From contig NW_018343987.1 in the NCBI RefSeq assembly GCF_002099425.1, forward strand, positions 15,191,501 through 15,255,500: DNA of 64,000 bases. The letters run 5' to 3'. The notes beneath the pieces were generated by a model. It ran no database searches. It saw only the letters and a list, made by a program, of their open reading frames with translations, and was not told the origin of the DNA. A program made the position numbers and the translations under genes. This document shows positions 10,490-21,184 of the stretch, in pieces (position 1 is the first letter of the stretch; each line of letters begins with the position of its first letter). Source of the DNA: Phascolarctos cinereus (Eukaryota; Chordata; Mammalia; Diprotodontia; Phascolarctidae).

Positions 10490-10938
10490 ATTTCTTTATC
10501 TTTTGGTCAGATCTGAGTTTTCCAGTTAGGACAGTTTCACTCAAGGTTTCATCTCATTATAAGCCCTGTACTTCAAAGGCTGCCTGAATACCCTACAGGG
10601 GCTAATTTCTAAATAAGGAAAGGGAAGGGAAAAACCTTAGTCCTAATTCAATAATTGGCTATTAATAGAGGAAAGAAAGAATCATTTCTCTCACAGCCTC
10701 CTAGAGAGAGAGAAGGAAGATTTTCTGGGCAGTATTGTTTCTTGGATAAAAGGATGTCATATGTGACCCCCATAGCTAGAGGAACATCAAAGGGCTGAAT
10801 ACCACTTGGAGAGGAAGGATAAGGACAGGAGAGGAGGGAATCAAATGCCCCAGACTTTGCCCTGAGATACTACTTGGAGTTGTTTGAACAATGCAGATTT
10901 GGTGTATGGGATTGCCTTTTTAGCTACTACATGTTTGT
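10490..10938. other. Unassigned sequence
   Basis: No repeat recognised. A short GA-rich patch lies near 10700. No coding signal. Confidence 0.4.
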
Positions 10939-10939
10939 C

Positions 10940-11258
10940 CAAAGAAGGGCCACCAGGACGGTGTAGAGCCTTGAATCTGCATCATATGAGCACTGACTGA
11001 GGGAACTGGAGGGAAGAAGACTCAGGGTGAACGTATTAGCTCTGTTCAAGTATTTGAAGGGTTGTCATATGAAAGAGTATTAGCCTTGCTCTGTTTGGTC
11101 CCAACAGACAGAACCAAGGGTGGACGTTTGCAAAGCAGCAAATTTAATTTTGATGTCAGGAAAAGCTTCCTAATAATTAGAACTATACAAAAGTATAACT
11201 GCCTAGAGATATGTGGTGGGATTCCCCCTTCTCTTCCCCTCTCCAGTGAGTGATTGCA
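10940..11258 (+). mobile_element. CR1/L3 LINE, ORF2 C-terminal region
   Basis: 'ggccaccaggacggtgtaga', 'gttcaagtatttgaagggtt', 'gccttgctctgtttggtccc' and 'ttttgatgtcaggaaaagct' follow the block order of the mammalian CR1/L3 3' coding end. The frame is interrupted. Confidence 0.75.
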
Positions 11259-11261
11259 AAG

Positions 11262-11338
11262 GAAAGAAGGAGACAAGTTATGACAGGCTTTAAATACCAA
11301 AGAGAGGATGTTATATTTTACCCTGGAGGTAATAGGGA
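11262..11338 (-). mobile_element. L2 LINE fragment (antisense), left of the HAL1
   Basis: 'gacaggctttaaataccaaa' and 'accctggaggtaatagggac' match antisense L2 (compare 23760-23820). The HAL1 begins immediately to the right, so the L2 was the target. Confidence 0.65.
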
Positions 11339-11339
11339 C

Positions 11340-14309
11340 CCATTGGTTTTTTTTTTATTTCAATACATGCAAAGAAAGCCTTTATTATTCTTGTTTATTG
11401 ATTTTTAAAATATAAATTCATTTATTTTTAATTTTCAACATTCACTTCCACAAGTTTTTGAGTTCCAAATTTTCCCCATCTCACCCCTCCCCCACCCAAG
11501 ATGGCATGCATTCTGAATATCCCTTCCCCTAGTCTGTCCTCTCTTCTATCTCTCCCCCTTCTCTTATCCCCTTCGCCTTCTATTTTCCTGTAGGGCAGGA
11601 TAGACTTCTATACCCCATCTCCTGTATTTCTTATTTCCCAGCAGCATGTGAAAGCATTTTTTTAAACATATGTTTTTAAAACTTTAGGTTTCAAATTTTC
11701 TCTCTTCCTCCCTCCCGACCCACCCTCATTGAAAAGGCAAACAGCTCAATATAGGTTATACATGTGCAGTTATGCAAAACACTTCCATAGTAGACATGTT
11801 GTGAAAAACTAACTCTATTTCCCTTAATCCTATCCTGCCCTCCCATTTATTCTATTCTTTCTTTTGACCCTGTCCCTCCTCAGAAGTATTTGCTTCTGAT
11901 TACCCCTTTCCCAATCTGCCCTCCTCTCTATCATCCCCCTGCTCTCTTGTCCCCTTCTCCCCCTATTTTCCTATAGGGTAAGACAGATTTCCATACCCAA
12001 TTGAATGTGTATGTTATTCCCTCCTTAAGCCAAATCCTATGAGAATAAGATTCACTCATTCCCTCTCACCTTCCCCTGTTTCCCCTTTTTCTTTTCTGTT
12101 TTTTTTGTGAGATAATTTACCCCATTCCACCTCTCCCTTTCTTCTCCAAGTATAATCCTCTCTCATCCCTTAATTTTATTCTCCAGATATGACCCCTTAA
12201 TCTTCAACTCACCCTGTGCCCTCTATCTATCTATCTATCTACATATACATACATATAATTTTTTTCCTCCAACTACCCTAATACTGACAAAGGTCTCATG
12301 AGTTATAAATATCATCTTTCCATGCAGGAATGTAAACAGTTCAATCTTAATAAGTCTCTTATGATTTCTCTTTCCTGTTTACCTCTTCATGTTCCACTTG
12401 AGTCCTGTATTTGAAAGTCAAATTTTCTATTCAGCTCTGGTCTTTTCATCAAGAATGCTTGAAAGTCCTCTATTTCACTGAATGACCATTTTTTCCCCTG
12501 AAGGATTATACTCAGTTTTGCTGGGTAGGTGATTCTTGGTTGTAATCCTATCTCCTTTGCCCTCTGGAATATTATATTCCATGCCCTGTGGTCCTTTAAT
12601 GTAGAAGCTGCTAAATCTTGTGTTATCCTGATTGTGTTTCCACAGTACTTGAATTGTTTCCTTCTGGCAGCTTGTAATATTTTCTCCTTGACCTGGGAAC
12701 TCTGGAATTTGGCTATAATATTCCTAGGAGTTTTCCTTTGGGGATCTCTTTCAGGAGGAGATCTGTGGATTCTTTCAATTTCTATTTTGCCCTCTGGTTC
12801 TAATATATCAGGGCAGTTTTCCTTGATAATTTCTTGAAAGATGATGTCTAGGCTCTTTTTTTGATCATGGCTTTCAGATAGTCCAATAATTTTTAAATTC
12901 TCTCTCCTGGATCTATTTTCCAGGTCAGTTGTTTTTCCAATGAGATATTTCACATTGTTTTCTAATTTTTCATTCTTTTGGATTTGTTTTACAGTGTCTT
13001 GATTTCTCATAAAGTCACTAGCTTCCAATTGCTCTATTCTAATTTTTAAGGAAGTATTTTCTTCAGTAATCTTTTGGACTTCCTTTTCCATTTGGCCAAT
13101 TTTCTTTTTAGGGCATTTTTCTCCTCATTGGCTTTTTGGACCTCTTTTGCCATTTGGGTTAGGCTATTTTTTAAGGTGTTATTTTCTTCAGTATTTTTTT
13201 GGGTCTCCTTTAGCAAGCTGTTGACTTGTTTTTCATGATTTTCTTGCATCACTCTCATTTCTCTTCCCAGTTTTTCCTCTACTTCCCTTACTTGCTTCTC
13301 AAAATCCCTTTTGAGCTCTTCCAAGGCCTGGGACTGATTCATATTTTTCTTGGAGGCTTTGGATGTAGGAGCTTTGACTTTGTTGTCTTCTGGTTGTATA
13401 TTTTGATTCTTTTTCACCAAAGTAAGATAATATAGTCTGACTCTTTTTGCACTGCTTGCTCATGATCCCAGCCAATTACTTGAGTTTTAAACTCTTTGTT
13501 AAGGTAGAGTCTGCTTCCAATGTGGAGAATGTACTGTCCCAAGCTTGGGGTTTGTAGCTGTTTTCAGAGATACTTGTAGGGACCTGTAAATTTTCAGTTC
13601 TTCCAAGGTGGTATGATAAGGGGCGAGGTGTTTACTCCTTTCCTGGCCTGTGACTACAAGTACTTCTTTCTGTCCTGTAACTGTGAGAAGGGGTTCCTCT
13701 CCACAGCCACTACAAGCTCCCCCACGCCAGTGCTCCTCCTCACCCCAGCACCTCTGCCCAGAACTGTGACCCAGATCCAAACACGGGCAAAGCAAGAGAT
13801 TCCTGCCTCAGCACTGGCAAAGAGATCCCTGCAATCCCTCTTTGATCAGCCACTGGATTCCCCCTCAGTCTGTGGGCCAGAAGCTGGGAAGCAGCTGCCC
13901 CCCCCAGGGCCAGCTCTTGGGGAATGGAGCTGAGACCTTGCCTTCCTTTCTCAGCACCAACAGAAAAAGACTTTTCCCACTGACCTTCTAAGTTGTCTTT
14001 GGCATTGGTGGATTGAGGAATCTGGAAACCTCCACAGCTGCCTGAGATTCAGTCCTCTGAAGCCTGCTCCAGGTTTGCTGTGGCCTGCACACCCACACCG
14101 TACTGGGCTGTGCTCCCAGCTGAGCATGATACACCTTTCTGATCAATCATCCACGTTGTCTTGGGCTGGAAATTTGTTTCACTCTGTCTTTTTGTGGGTT
14201 CTGCTGCTTCAGAATTTGTTTAGAGTCATTTTTTTATGAGTATTTGGAGGGGTTTGGAGGAGAGCTCAAGCAAGTCACTGCTTTCACTCTGCCATCTTGG
14301 CTCCACCCT
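11340..14309 (-). mobile_element. HAL1 (half-L1) retrotransposon, nearly complete
   Basis: Read on the minus strand, it has a 5'UTR of about 0.9 kb (14309 to 13421, starting with the L1-like 'ggagccaagatggcagagtg'), a single ORF (13420 to 12387) encoding an L1 ORF1-type protein, and a 3'UTR of about 1.05 kb ending in an A-run (T-run at 11347-11356 on the plus strand). No ORF2 follows ORF1, which is the defining feature of HAL1 elements known in mammals, including opossum. Such elements depend on L1 for reverse transcription. The 3'UTR holds a short TAGA microsatellite (about 12222-12241, plus strand TCTA) and an internal direct repeat. It sits inside an antisense L2, with the phrase 'accctggag' at both ends. 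Confidence 0.85.
12387..13420 (-). pseudogene. HAL1 ORF1 (L1 ORF1p-like RNA-binding protein), single frameshift
   Basis: Two overlapping open pieces cover one protein of about 340 residues: 13420-13046 (124 aa) and 13091-12387 (234 aa). The first is a long heptad-rich coiled coil (A-L-E-E-L-K-R-D-F-E onward), which in L1 ORF1p makes the trimer. The second finishes the coiled coil and then holds the RRM-like domain, with R-R-E-N-L-K-I-I-G-L and I-E-R-I-H-R-S, followed by the C-terminal domain with Q-V-K-E-K-I-L-Q-A-A-R and T-Y-P-A-K-L-S. ORF1p binds RNA and assists target-primed reverse transcription. One change of frame lies in an A-rich stretch near 13090-13115. The rest reads open, which suggests a fairly young copy for this window. 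Confidence 0.85.
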
Positions 14310-14375
14310 GGAGATGATTTTTTTAAGGAGAGAATCACTGGAGAATTAGGGGTGCAGGCAACCCAGATCAGCTAA
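14310..14375 (-). mobile_element. L2 LINE fragment (antisense), right of the HAL1
   Basis: 'accctggagatgattt' and 'atcactggagaattagggg' resume the antisense L2 interrupted at 11338. Confidence 0.45.
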
Positions 14376-14399
14376 TGGTCTCTCCCTCTCCCCACTATA

Positions 14400-14515
14400 T
14401 AGTAGTAAACTCTTACTAACAAAATAGGGTTAACAATACTTGCACTATCTATTTCAGAGAGAGGTTGAGAAGAAAGTGTTTTATAAATTGCTACATATTA
14501 TACATAAAAGCAAAC
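14400..14515 (+). mobile_element. THER1/MIR SINE, 3' half (weak)
   Basis: 'gggttaacaatacttgcact' and 'gtgttttataaattgctaca' resemble a SINE 3' half. Degraded. Confidence 0.35.
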
Positions 14516-14639
14516 CTAGCGTATCTCTCAGCTGACAACCCAATTCCCACTGGTGAAAAATGTAAACTATATATAGGTTAATAGAAAAGGGCTTCTCAGT
14601 TTCACAAGAGACAGTAAATGTCTTTGCAGATGATCTTTA

Positions 14640-14815
14640 ATGATTCTCTAGTCCAGTGAAATGGAAACTGATCTTAGAAAAGCACAAATTAACATTATCT
14701 ATGTTGTATTGTATGTTTATGTATTTTGTTATATAGTTCCCAATTACAGTTTAAGCTGGTTCCAGAGTACTCCAGTGTGCTGACAGCTGCATGCTGCCAA
14801 CACGTCTGATAACAT
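14640..14815 (+). mobile_element. hAT-like DNA transposon, terminal fragment
   Basis: 'acaaattaacattatctatg', 'ttgtattgtatgtttatgta' and 'ttcccaattacagtttaagc' are followed by a degraded end that in better copies carries repeated 'gggccgcatg' words. I recognise it as the end of a non-autonomous mammalian DNA transposon; the subfamily is not certain. The other end is absent. Confidence 0.5.
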
Positions 14816-14945
14816 TTATTATTTGTTAATCAGGAAACTGAGGCACTGAGTAGTGACTTGCCTTTTCTACTATTATTAGTCAGCTAACTCAGCCACTGGA
14901 TTTATACTCAGGGAATCTGAGTTCTCCTACTGGCTCTGTCCCTCT
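14816..14945 (-). mobile_element. MIR SINE (antisense), fragment
   Basis: 'aatcaggaaactgaggcact' is the antisense MIR CORE. The surrounding sequence is degraded. Confidence 0.5.
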
Positions 14946-14954
14946 TAGAGATCC

Positions 14955-15115
14955 TAACCACAAACTTATGTACTTCTAGGACACCTATCACAGCCTGTCT
15001 TCTCTTTTAATTGTTTTTACACCTGCTACCTTTTCTGTTGAATGTTAAGTAGGAGTAATACCTGGCACATAGTATATTCTCAACAAATAATTTTGTTGAT
15101 AAATAAAAATGGATG
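14955..15115 (+). mobile_element. L2 LINE, 3' tail
   Basis: 'gtaatacctggcacatagta' and 'ctcaacaaataattttgttg' are the L2 terminus. The upstream part is eroded. Confidence 0.65.
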
Positions 15116-15640
15116 AATGATCAGACACTATGCAGACAGATAATTATTTCTTCTAATGTTTATAAAAATCTAGAGTAAAGAAAAATAGCCCGTGATTATC
15201 AAGAGAAAAATGGCAGTTGACAGAGAAGTGGCTACCCCTTATAGTCCATTGTGATAGAGGATGGAACAGAACTGGTGTCTCTTTTCTTCATCTCTTGTGA
15301 TACTACTCAGAAAATACTCTCATTAAGAGGGGGAAATGCATTCTCTTTCAGGTTTAGAGTTGATTAGAGCCTCCTTTGATTTAACTATGTGATTCCCTCT
15401 TTATCATTATCTCAACATGCACAAAATTGTGTTTATCACCAAGGCACTGGCACATGCTAACATTTGTGTCAATGAATAATAGAAAAAAAATATTGGGTTA
15501 TTAGCAGGAATGTTTACTTCAATACTTCAAGAATCTGTGATTTCACTGATGAGGACCCTGTGACTGTTGCTGCAATCTAAGACTTACTTAACGGTATTTG
15601 AGAGTTATTATGGTCAAGAAATGTATCCCCTTGTATTTAA
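15116..15640. other. Unassigned sequence
   Basis: No repeat, RNA or coding signal recognised. Confidence 0.4.
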
Positions 15641-15835
15641 CCTGGTGGGGAAAAGCATTGGCTCTAGAGTCAGAACAATGGACTTCAAATCCTGCCTTTG
15701 AATATTATTACCTGCGTAACACAAGTAACAACTTCTTTGGGATTCATTTTCCTCACCTGTAAAATGAGGGGCCTGGCTGTTATGTCTTCTGAGAGCTCTT
15801 CCAGCTCTTGATCTATGATCCTATGAATTTAGTCA
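15640..15835 (+). mobile_element. MIR-type SINE
   Basis: 'ttggctctagagtcagaaca', 'ttcctcacctgtaaaatgag' and 'tcttccagctcttgatctat' are in order over about 190 bp. Confidence 0.7.
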
Positions 15836-15864
15836 GGCTGAACCATGGATGAGCATTATACTGG

Positions 15865-15992
15865 ATTGCTGTAGTAAAACTGGAAAAAGGAAATGACAAA
15901 CCATTCTAGTATCTTTGCAAAGAAAAACCACAAAATGGGGACATGAAGAGTCAGACACAACTGAAACGACTGAATGACAACAACAACAGAAA
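15865..15992 (+). mobile_element. RTE-tailed SINE, 3' half only
   Basis: 'aaaccattctagtatctttg' and 'gagtcagacacaactgaaac' end in 'acaacaacaac'. The tRNA head and CORE are missing (5' truncation). Confidence 0.75.
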
Positions 15993-16522
15993 TAGTAAAG
16001 TACTGCTTTGACTCATCAGGGTGTAGGGATAACTCTGAGTTGTTGAAGACATTAGAAGTTGAGTGAAAGCCTTGGCATTTCCTTCTGAACGGAAATGATG
16101 CAAGTATGGGCCCAACATTGCTTAGAGGGCGTACTTGACTAACAATTTTCTAATCTCTGGAGAATATAGGATCTTTAGAAATGACAAGTCCATCATTCTA
16201 CCTCAAATCATCTTATTCAGAAAGGTATCTCTTCTAACTTTAGAGGAAGAGATTCTTCAGTCTACTTTGTAACCCATTTCCCTTAATGCATGAACAACTG
16301 CAACTCCAGATAATATGTAATATCATTGCAAGCATGCTACAAAGGAAAGGAGGAATTTTGTGTTTAACACATAGACACAGAATTACTCTTTCCCTTTGTA
16401 GCATTCTTTGGCTAATGCAAAGGGAAGTGAGAGGAGAGAGGAAGAATAGAACAGAGTAGAGAAATAAAAAAATAGAACTGAGTGGAGAAAGAAAGCTGTC
16501 TAGTAGGAAGAATGGGGGAAGT
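15993..16522. other. Unassigned sequence
   Basis: No recognisable element. The right part (16430-16500) is GA-rich, and the open frames in it follow that bias. Confidence 0.4.
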
Positions 16523-16524
16523 AG

Positions 16525-16745
16525 CAAAGAGACTAATGTTAGCTTTATGTAAAGATAAACTTTTAAAAGTAATTAAAGCAATCTCAAAGTGGAATGGGTT
16601 TTCTTGGAAGGTAATGGGTCCCTCCTCATTTGCAATCTTCAAGTCAAATCTGGATGGCTTTTTGTAAGCTAGAGAAGAGTGGGTATTCATTTACAGGTAT
16701 GGGTTGGGCTACATGGCCCCTGCTATCTGTGAATCCATGCTTTGG
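16525..16745 (+). mobile_element. CR1/L3 LINE, 3' end
   Basis: 'ctcaaagtggaatgggtttt', 'caatcttcaagtcaaatctg' and 'gggctacatggcccctgcta' are the CR1/L3 ORF2 C-terminus and 3' end in order. Confidence 0.7.
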
Positions 16746-16839
16746 TAAGTTTGCCTCAGGTTCTACAATGCTTGGCCATGACTATGGTTGTTGAAGAAAA
16801 GGAGAGATAAAAATAAAGTTCCCAAGGAACAGATGAGGA

Positions 16840-17095
16840 GGGGAGGGAACACATTCAGCTGGGGGTCCCAGTGCAGGCTTCCTGGAGGTAGAGACTTATC
16901 TGAGCAAAAGATTGATAAAATGCCAAAAGTACTTTATAGGTAGCAAGTGCTTTGAGCTCAAAGGAACTAGAAATCACTTGGAACTGGCATGGACAGGGAA
17001 GGCTTTACCAGAAAAAAAAAAAAAAGTAGAATTCGAACCAGACAGTTTGGAAGGATGTGGGGCAGGGAGATCAAGGAAGAAGTTAGAAGGAATTT
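16840..17095 (-). mobile_element. L2 LINE fragment (antisense)
   Basis: 'tgcaggcttcctggaggtag' and, after an A-run, 'agaattcgaaccagacagtt' resemble the antisense L2 block that in sense reads 'cacctcctccatgaagcct'. Confidence 0.5.
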
Positions 17096-17438
17096 TGATA
17101 AGATGACATAGAATCAGAAAGCCAAATTATGCCCATGGGCTAGCACAGATGGTCCCAAGCCAACAGGATGCCATTTTAAAGCTGTGGTGTGTGACCCTGC
17201 TCTGGTTGTAGGTGGACAGAAATGTATGCTTTGATCTAATGTTTGTTCCTAGGTATTATTTACTTACTGTGAAATCTAGAGCCTAAAAAAAGCAACATCC
17301 TAAAGAAGGACATGGAACAATGTGTCAGATGACAAAAATCAAAGACTCTCAGAGATGGAAATTACCTCAAAGCTCTTCATCCTCAAAAGAGTATCTCACG
17401 CTGATAGAATGTTTTAAAGCACAAAAAAATGAAAATAA
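17096..17438. other. Unassigned sequence
   Basis: No element recognised apart from a short MIR-like phrase near 17350. Confidence 0.35.
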
Positions 17439-17439
17439 A

Positions 17440-17580
17440 ATTCCTACAAGGCAGCGATATGTTATTATTCTTATTTTATAGGCGAGAAAACTGAGGTTTA
17501 AAGAGGTTGTGACTTACCCAAGGCCACATAGCTAGAGCCACTCCTAGAATTTAAAGTCACATCTCCATTCTCTAAGGAGC
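17440..17580 (-). mobile_element. MIR SINE (antisense)
   Basis: 'ttataggcgagaaaactgag' and 'cccaaggccacatagctaga' are antisense MIR CORE. Confidence 0.65.
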
Positions 17581-17794
17581 CAACTCCCAAGGTTTGGCAA
17601 AAGAACCCCAAACAATGCTATTGTGTCTATATTATTTTTTCCTCTCTATCCCACTACTGGTGCTAGAAAATCTGAAGCTTCTTCATGGTAATATTAATTA
17701 CCATTAAAATAAACTAAAAGATGCCTTAAGATAAAAAAAGAAACCCTATTCTCAACACAAATACATCATATAAGACTGTTGGAGAGGTTGGAGA

Positions 17795-17990
17795 GTTGGG
17801 GAAGGGGAAGGGACCTTACAAATCCAACCAACTCATTTCACAGTTGAAGAAATAGAAACTCAGAGAGATTGAATGGCTTACAGAAGATCATCTAACTAAA
17901 AATTAGGATGACTATTAGAACTAGGATTTGAATCCAGCATTCCCTCCGATGCACTAAAATTGAATCTGTCCTTTATCTAATGCAACATGT
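17795..17990 (-). mobile_element. MIR-like SINE (antisense)
   Basis: 'aagggaccttacaaatccaa', 'catttcacagttgaagaaat' and 'ggatttgaatccagcattcc' match the MIR-like unit at 4700 and elsewhere. Confidence 0.6.
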
Positions 17991-18119
17991 GCCCAAACTG
18001 TAGATAACTCCTTTATAAATTTGGTCCAATTTTGCCAATTTTTAAATTAAAAATTTCAAAGCACATTTACATTTATTATTACATTCATCACATCTGTTTT
18101 TATTGGAGCACAAAGTAGA

Positions 18120-18325
18120 TGCCCAGTGAGTTATGGAGGTCTTTTGACTGAATCAGAAGTCCTAGATTCTAGTACTGGTTATGTGATCATGTGACCTGAG
18201 CAAATAATTAAAGGACTTTGAGACTAAGCTATGTCATGTACAATTCAGATAATACCCACCTACCTATCTCTTAGGATTTTTGTGAAGATAATCCATTGAT
18301 GCATTGTATTTTGAAAATGTAAAGT
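18120..18325 (+). mobile_element. MIR SINE
   Basis: 'agtcctagattctagtactg' and 'tatctcttaggatttttgtg' are in MIR order but degraded. Confidence 0.5.
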
Positions 18326-18389
18326 ATTACTGTCATTCCATTATACAGCACAGAGATATTAAATGACTTTTCCAAGGTTACATAACCAA

Positions 18390-18921
18390 TTATTTCATTC
18401 ATTCAACATGCATTTACAAAGTGCCTACAGTGTGCCAGGCACTGTGCTAAGTACTAGAGATATGAAGACAAAATAAGATAATCCTTGCCCTCAAGGAGCT
18501 TCCCTTCTATTAAGAAGAAAGACATGTACACATATAAACAAAAATAGATAGACAGATAGACAGGCAGGTAGATTGGTAGATAATAGACAAGCAGACAGAT
18601 ATTCATATGATTGATGAAAGTCAGACAGATGATAGAGAGATGGATGGACAGACAGAGAGATAGGTAGGCATTCAGATGCAGATATACATATGTGTGTGTG
18701 GTATATGTATGTAATTCAAAGCTGCTTCAGGGACCATGGTACTAGCAACCAGTGCTGGAATCAGGAAACCCTTGATGTAAGAGGTCAGTGATAACTTGAA
18801 CTGAGTTTTGAAGCAAGTTATCCCAAGCATGAGGGACAGTCTGTACAAAGTTTTTGAGTTGGGAGATAGAATATCAGAGAAATTAAAGACATCAAGAAAG
18901 GATCTATATATAAAAAAAAAT
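18390..18921 (-). mobile_element. L2 LINE (antisense), interrupted by a microsatellite
   Basis: Left part: 'gtgcctacagtgtgccaggc' and 'ccctcaaggagcttccctt', the antisense L2 tail. Right part: 'ttgaactgagttttgaagca' and 'catgagggacagtctgtaca', the next L2 block. A GATA/GACA tract separates them. Confidence 0.7.
18538..18705. repeat. Degenerate (GATA/GACA)n microsatellite
   Basis: About 170 bp of interrupted GATA, GACA and GATG tetramers ending in a TGTGTG/TATA patch, inside an antisense L2. Confidence 0.85.
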
Positions 18922-18922
18922 A

Positions 18923-19534
18923 CAGTGTACTTAGGCCCCACAACAAACTCATAAGGGTGCCATGGGATATTTTAAATCAATGGAAACAGTGATACTCACA
19001 TTTCAAATGACTAGCTCAAAATGGTTCAGTTTCAACAGTACATTGTACTATTTTCCTTTTGGTGATGTTCATGAATATCTGAGATATATTTTTGTTTTCT
19101 TGTAGTTTTAACTATATCAGTAATTTCTTAAAACTTCTTCTTTGTAATATCATATCTTTGCAAAGCTGAGTATTTTTCCAGTTTACTGAGATAAAAAACA
19201 AGTACTGTTTCAATGTGGAACAAGAAATGAGGGAGGCTGTGACCAATCCCAAAGTTCAAGACATTGTGCAGTGCCAAATAATGGCACACATCCCAATTAG
19301 TAAGTAATTATGGCTATTTAAGAATAAAATTCAAATATTTTTATTTCAATTTAATTGTGTCTTTTTTTTCAAATGTCTACTAAGTTTTTTCAAATGCTGT
19401 ATGTAACAATTAACTATTTGGGTTTAGCTATGTAATAAATAGAACTCAGGTATATCCTTTGGCCTAGGGATGCTGTGAAAAAAATTACTGAGACATGAAG
19501 GGCACCACAAACAGAAAAAGTTTGTGGACCTCTG
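18923..19534. mobile_element. Non-autonomous hAT-like DNA transposon
   Basis: The right end 'acagaaaaagtttgtggacc' plus 'tctg' resembles the inverted terminus of mammalian hAT-type elements (reverse complement starts CAGAGG). The left end starts CAGTG and has 'agggtgccatgggatatttt'. The termini are only loosely inverted, and I could not find a clean 8-bp duplication. About 610 bp with no transposase frame. Confidence 0.45.
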
Positions 19535-19590
19535 TATAAAAATATTTTAGCAGTTCTATTTCTAATAACAAAGAGCTAGAAATAGATGGT
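19535..19590 (+). mobile_element. L1 ORF2 3' scrap
   Basis: 'ttttagcagttctatttcta' and 'aacaaagagctagaaataga' correspond to the L1 phrase at 8655-8700. Confidence 0.5.
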
Positions 19591-19599
19591 GTGACTAAC

Positions 19600-20702
19600 T
19601 GGAACTCCTATTATCTCTGATGCCAGGTTTTGCCACAACCAAGTTACTAACATTACTACTATCTCAATGACCTCAATTATCTTCCTTGCCTTTTTCAGAG
19701 CCTTTCCCAAATTAATTAGGATTCCTTGTAATATTTATACCTTTTTGTTCCTATGGCAAGATCATCTGTCTGCCCTGCATTTGAACTTATGTTCTGCGAT
19801 CCAGAGCCTCATATTAAAAGGTGGTCCAGAGACTTCCATGCTACCCATATTCCTACTTTTGCATTCCACTTCCAGACCTAATTATTGGGGCCAGAGGCAG
19901 CTGAAGGACAGATCTGAAGGAGAAGACTGCTGATGAATATTCTTTATTGCTGTTTTTGGTGTGTCTGAACCTTCAGTGACACCATCTTATATTCTAGAGT
20001 CTGAGATAATTGGAAATAAAACCAAGACTTCTAAGTTCAGAGTTCACAGCTCCTGAGCAATGGTAGAAGACAGAATTGAGCTGTATTTTTAATACACTGT
20101 AGAAGCTAGCAAGGTAGAGTCCCCCGCAAATCTCTGTTCTCTCCTTGATGAATCCGGGGTGAAAGGTTCCAGTAATTTTATGAGCATGAAGGTGTAAATC
20201 CTCGACTGAAATCTCTCACTGTGGAGGGATTAAAAAAAAATAACATAACCCACATTGAGCATTTTAAGGAGTCAGGAGCTCATGCCTAAATGTTTAACAT
20301 TCACATTTTATGGTGAAGTGACATTTTTAAGGGAGTGATAATGCCCATTTGCAGCCATCACTGGAGGACAGCCACGAGCTTAGTACAGGAGCTCAACAAT
20401 GAATCAAAGATGCCCTTTATGTCATATCACTAAGCAACCCTGTCTTCCACTACCTCTTGCTGTGTCTGCCAGGCAGTCTGTGTCATCTACGTGGTGGATT
20501 TATAAGCCTCTGTCTACACTGGCCAGAGTGATTCAAGGAGAGCTAGGACTAGGATTAATAACACGACTGCACCTTTGAATTGGTAAGGGCCTTAGATGTC
20601 CAACTTAGAGAAACTCCTTAACCAATTCATGCTGAGAGATGGACATACAGCCTCTTCTATTTCTTGGCTTGAGTTGTATTCTGAGAATTAAAACTGCAGA
20701 TG
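19600..20702. other. Repeat-poor block, function unknown
   Basis: About 1.1 kb with no recognised repeat and no convincing frame. The 20100-20560 part has a richer, less AT-biased word content than its surroundings and could be conserved noncoding DNA. This is inference from the absence of repeats only. Confidence 0.35.
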
Positions 20703-20838
20703 GTTTCTTGTACCAACCATCCTGTCCCCTTTTGTACCTTCTGTCCCAAGACATGTCTCCTGCCCTTTGCTTTCTGTCTTTCATCTCTCTCCTTGTCATA
20801 GCCAGTCTTTGGTCCTCACGTCCATTTCTTTCCTCATC
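20703..20838 (+). repeat. Inverted duplication, arm 1 (probable source)
   Basis: Its reverse complement matches 21717-21842 at roughly 88-90% by eye, for example the exact 'agacatgtcttgggacagaa' in arm 2. It lies in unassigned sequence, so it is the likelier source of the patch found inside the L1. Confidence 0.85.
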
Positions 20839-21184
20839 TCCCAGTACCCTAGCTCCCTAAACCTTTGTCCTACCTTTTCCCTCTCTTTTCTCTATTAATA
20901 ACACTTGGGGTATTATCGAGCAAAGATAGAAAGTGACCTGGGAAATATGTGGTTTCCAAAAGGTGAGGCACTCAAGAATTCTCATAATATTGATTATTTT
21001 AAAAGTTTCCAATATGTAAAAGTCTCATTGAATTGGGTCTGTCTGCTTAAAATCCTTTCCTTTGATTTTGTAGGAATATTTTACCACCTGGCTGGAACAA
21101 ACTCAGAACCAACAATCATTCTAAAGTAGACCTTGACAACCAGCATCTTATATCATGTGAAAAAAATGGATATACAACATAAAT
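20839..21184. other. Unassigned spacer between duplication arm and L1
   Basis: No repeat recognised. Possible short frames carry no known motif. Confidence 0.4.

Noticed and set aside
12529-12837. Plus-strand frame of 102 codons
   Set aside because: Exact antisense shadow of the HAL1 ORF1 on the minus strand.
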